Assembly: GCF_018613235.1 (NCBI RefSeq)
Contig: NZ_JAGGQP010000052.1
Location: 8,342-72,341 of the forward strand
DNA length: 64,000 bases
Direction: 5' to 3'
Source: Bacillus sp. ISL-41
Lineage (GTDB): Bacteria > Bacillota > Bacilli > Bacillales > Cytobacillaceae
A model generated the notes under the pieces. That model saw only the letters and a list, made by a program, of their open reading frames with translations. It did not search any database and was not told where the DNA came from. How positions within the stretch are numbered: position 1 is the stretch's first letter; every line of letters starts with the position of its first letter. A program made the translations under genes and the position numbers. This document shows positions 61,980 to 64,000 of this stretch, piece after piece.

Positions 61980-63560
61980 CTACCTGCTCCTGCGGTTGCT
62001 TGATCCGCCTCTTTTGGCTGTTCGACCTCCAGGAGAGCTTGAGTTCCGACTATCTCTGCCTTGTAATTCCCGGTTTGGTCTTTCACTACTATTTCTTCTG
62101 GCTGTTTCTTTGCCTGCACGCGTTGTAGTTTTTTCCATTCTTCTTCCTTCTGAACGAGGAGGATTCGATTGATGTCCTTCAGTAGAGTTTCTTCGTTCAC
62201 GCCTTGTTGATGGCTTATCCCTATCCCTACGGTCCTTTTCGCCGTAGCGAACTTCACGTCTATCTTCTGTCCCTCTGCGGGAAACTGTCTCTTTATTTAT
62301 TTTTTCACCACGGTGATCCCTTTCAGGTTTTTTATCGTCCCGTCTTCTCGATCTGGTATTCTTTCCCTTGTAATCACCAGACCTTTGTTTGCTTTTGCTG
62401 CCGGCACTGTAATCATCACTTTGGGATTCACCTCTTTTGGCGTTCCCCAAGTTTTTCTTTTCTATTCTTAAATTGAGCTCTGTTTCAATCTGGTCCAACA
62501 AAGGTCTGTCTTTTGGTGAATAAAATGTTAGAGCCAGTCCTTCACTGCCTGCCCTGCCAGTACGGCCGATCCGATGGATGTAGCTTTCAGTATCCAGCGG
62601 GATGTCATAATTAAAAACATGTGTAACACCTTCTACATCAAGCCCTCTTGCGGCTACATCAGTAGCGATCAGATACTGGATCTTTGCCTCACGGAACTTT
62701 TTCATCACCTGCTCCCTTTTCGCCTGGGAGAGGTCTCCATGCAGCTCATCACAATTAAAATGGTTGGCTTTCAATGCGTCATTCAACTTGCTGACCCTTC
62801 TTTTTGTCCTGCAAAAAATGACTCCTAAAAATGGCTGATACAGTCTAAGTGACTCTATTAAATCATTTTGTTTTGCCCTGTCTGTCGTACTAATGGCAAT
62901 TTGTTTTATGTTTTCCAGCGGTGCCTGGGTTTTCTCGACCTGGAGATATTCCGGCTTGTACATATGTTGTTTAGCGAGCCTTTTGATTTCATCTGGCATT
63001 GTCGCTGAAAATAGTAAGGTTTGCCTTGTTTTGGGCGTTTGTTTGATGATTTCTTCAACCTCGTTCAGGAAACCAATGTGAAGCATTTGATCCGCTTCGT
63101 CCAGTACGAGAAAAGCTGCATTTGAAAAATCAACCGTTTCCCTGCGGATATGGTCAAGTAATCTTCCGGGAGTCCCAATAACAATATGGATGTTTTTCTT
63201 TAGCTTTTTCAGCTGTGATTCGACATCCTGACCTCCATATACAGCAAGAACATTTATACCTTCATAACCTTCAATTAGTTTTTTGATTTCGTGGGTAATC
63301 TGCAATGCAAGCTCTCTAGTAGGGGTGACAATCAATGCCTGTATATTTGGTTTCTCGATATCGATTTTCTCTAGAATCGGCAGCACAAAGGCAAAGGTTT
63401 TCCCTGTGCCTGTCTGGGATTGTGCAATGACATCCTTGCCATCAAGCAATAAAGGTATTGCTTTTTCCTGGATTGTTGTAGGCTCCGAAATCCCCTGTTG
63501 GCTGAGCGTTTCTGCAAGTAGTTCTGATATGCCTAAAGATCTAAATTGATTCAAATTCAA
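61980..63560 (-). CDS. DEAD-box RNA helicase with Arg-rich tail
   Basis: ATP-dependent RNA helicase of 526 residues, of the CshA/CshB/DeaD group that remodels RNA in ribosome assembly, mRNA decay and cold adaptation. Motifs in order: Q motif [10 protein letters not shown], motif [11 protein letters not shown] (about 47-56), Ia PTRELA, Ib [48 protein letters not shown]. Residues 375-526 are a low-complexity Arg/Lys/Ser/Asp-rich tail that would bind RNA. The tail is longer and more basic than in B. subtilis CshB. A weak site precedes the ATG. Confidence 0.9.
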   Translation of the reverse strand: MNLNQFRSLGISELLAETLSQQGISEPTTIQEKAIPLLLDGKDVIAQSQTGTGKTFAFVLPILEKIDIEKPNIQALIVTPTRELALQITHEIKKLIEGYEGINVLAVYGGQDVESQLKKLKKNIHIVIGTPGRLLDHIRRETVDFSNAAFLVLDEADQMLHIGFLNEVEEIIKQTPKTRQTLLFSATMPDEIKRLAKQHMYKPEYLQVEKTQAPLENIKQIAISTTDRAKQNDLIESLRLYQPFLGVIFCRTKRRVSKLNDALKANHFNCDELHGDLSQAKREQVMKKFREAKIQYLIATDVAARGLDVEGVTHVFNYDIPLDTESYIHRIGRTGRAGSEGLALTFYSPKDRPLLDQIETELNLRIEKKNLGNAKRGESQSDDYSAGSKSKQRSGDYKGKNTRSRRRDDKKPERDHRGEKINKETVSRRGTEDRREVRYGEKDRRDRDKPSTRRERRNSTEGHQSNPPRSEGRRMEKTTTRAGKETARRNSSERPNRELQGRDSRNSSSPGGRTAKRGGSSNRRSR

Positions 63561-63752
63561 TCCCTGCTTTCTTTAATAGGCTGGTTTTTGACCAGCCATC
63601 CTTCTCATTATTGCTTTTTGCGAAGGAAAATATCAAGTGTAGCTTATTCATATTTTTATGAATAGTTTTCTGCTATATCATCTTCTGGACAAAATGTAAA
63701 AATGAGAAAAAACTATACGCCATCACTAGGAAGGAAGAACTGTAACTTTAAC

Positions 63753-63801
63753 CGAGCCTGCCCTAAGCGGTTTTTTCCTGCCGCTTAACGGGTCAGGCTC
63801 G
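63753..63801. ncRNA. strong hairpin in the spacer upstream of the helicase
   Basis: Outer arms CGAGCCTG (63753-63760) and CAGGCTCG (63794-63801) and inner arms TAAGCGG (63764-63770) and CCGCTTA (63781-63787) form a long two-part stem with a loop of ten bases. Both neighbouring genes point away from it, so it does not terminate either. It could belong to the leader of one gene or mark an unannotated short RNA; the class is uncertain. Confidence 0.4.
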
Positions 63802-63887
63802 TTCTGATTGGGTAAAATAATAATATGTGGATTTTCACTTTTGCCTGTGGTACGATTTACTAATTGAAGAATAGGAAGTGATTATAA

Positions 63888-64000
63888 GTGATTAAGATTG
63901 AACTGCCAGCACCAGACGTAGTCATTACACGAAGCAAGCAATTAGGTGAAAAGGTTGAAGCGGTCATCAGCAGTGAATATGGTTTTACAGATTACCACCG
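63888..64000 (+). CDS. partial gene, 5' end only, hypothetical
   Basis: The last 113 bases hold an open frame that begins with GTG at 63888, with AGGAAGTG about 7 bases before, and runs off the window edge. The visible product reads from MIKIELPAPDVVI to SEYGFTDYH, about 37 residues, soluble in character. I do not recognise the family from this short piece. Confidence 0.6.
   Translation, partial: MIKIELPAPDVVITRSKQLGEKVEAVISSEYGFTDYH

Noticed and set aside
62204-62476. Frame antisense to the helicase tail
   Set aside because: It mirrors the Arg-rich low-complexity codons of the helicase C-terminus and has no start signals.

Overview
The window looks like a stretch of low-to-moderate GC Firmicutes chromosome from the Bacillaceae, close to Bacillus/Mesobacillus-type genomes. 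Evidence is the strong GGAGG-type ribosome binding sites, frequent TTG and GTG starts, a complete dpp-ykf operon in the Bacillus subtilis order, an AbrB-type regulator, a YhcN/YlaJ sporulation lipoprotein, a CsbD gene behind a sigma-B promoter, and small DUF4023 and lmo0937-type proteins. There are no rRNA or tRNA genes, CRISPR arrays, phage genes or transposases. The assignment to a genus is inference.

Layout. 0-6 kb: glycine C-acetyltransferase (kbl), a stand-alone arginine deiminase (arcA), an AbrB-type regulator, a YqcI/YcgG-type putative heme protein and a secreted LVIVD-repeat protein. 6-20 kb: an ABC-F ATPase, a four-gene PhnD/C/E/E-type ABC importer whose binding protein resembles the 'putative selenate' subgroup, an AI-2E-type permease, a secreted lipase, a sporulation lipoprotein, an HD hydrolase, a 1152-residue polytopic membrane protein and a YoxD-like dehydrogenase. 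20-26 kb: a dispersed GC-rich repeat, a nitrilase-GNAT gene pair, an MFS permease and a four-PAS diguanylate cyclase.

26-37 kb is the centrepiece of ordinary metabolism: dppA-dppB-dppC-dppD-dppE followed by ykfA-ykfB-ykfC-ykfD and an extra cytoplasmic serine hydrolase. Together these import cell-wall peptides, split the gamma-D-Glu linkage, epimerise L-Ala-D-Glu and cut tetrapeptides and D-amino peptides, so this is a murein-peptide salvage operon. A terminator and a tandem repeat separate the dpp half from the ykf half. 37-53 kb: CoA pyrophosphatase, HAD phosphatase, formate/nitrite channel, a PadR regulator with its MFS pump, aspartase, a MerR-like protein with twelve 18-residue repeats, a glycerophosphodiesterase, an FMN-binding protein, an AbrB-family membrane protein, a DUF3231 protein and a second diguanylate cyclase.

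53-64 kb holds the most unusual object: a gene for an XRE-like DNA-binding domain fused to a degenerate ATP synthase beta-subunit domain without a working P-loop. It is divergent from a PduL-type phosphotransacylase, with a large near-perfect palindrome between them. After it come csbD, pssA, a DUF2062 protein, an oligo-1,6-glucosidase with its LacI-type repressor and matching operators, several small proteins, a DEAD-box RNA helicase and the start of one more gene cut by the window edge.

Three intergenic regions (31.2, 38.0 and 46.5 kb) hold imperfect tandem arrays with units of about 50 bp but unrelated sequences. These, with the 150-bp dispersed repeat, are the main non-coding structures.
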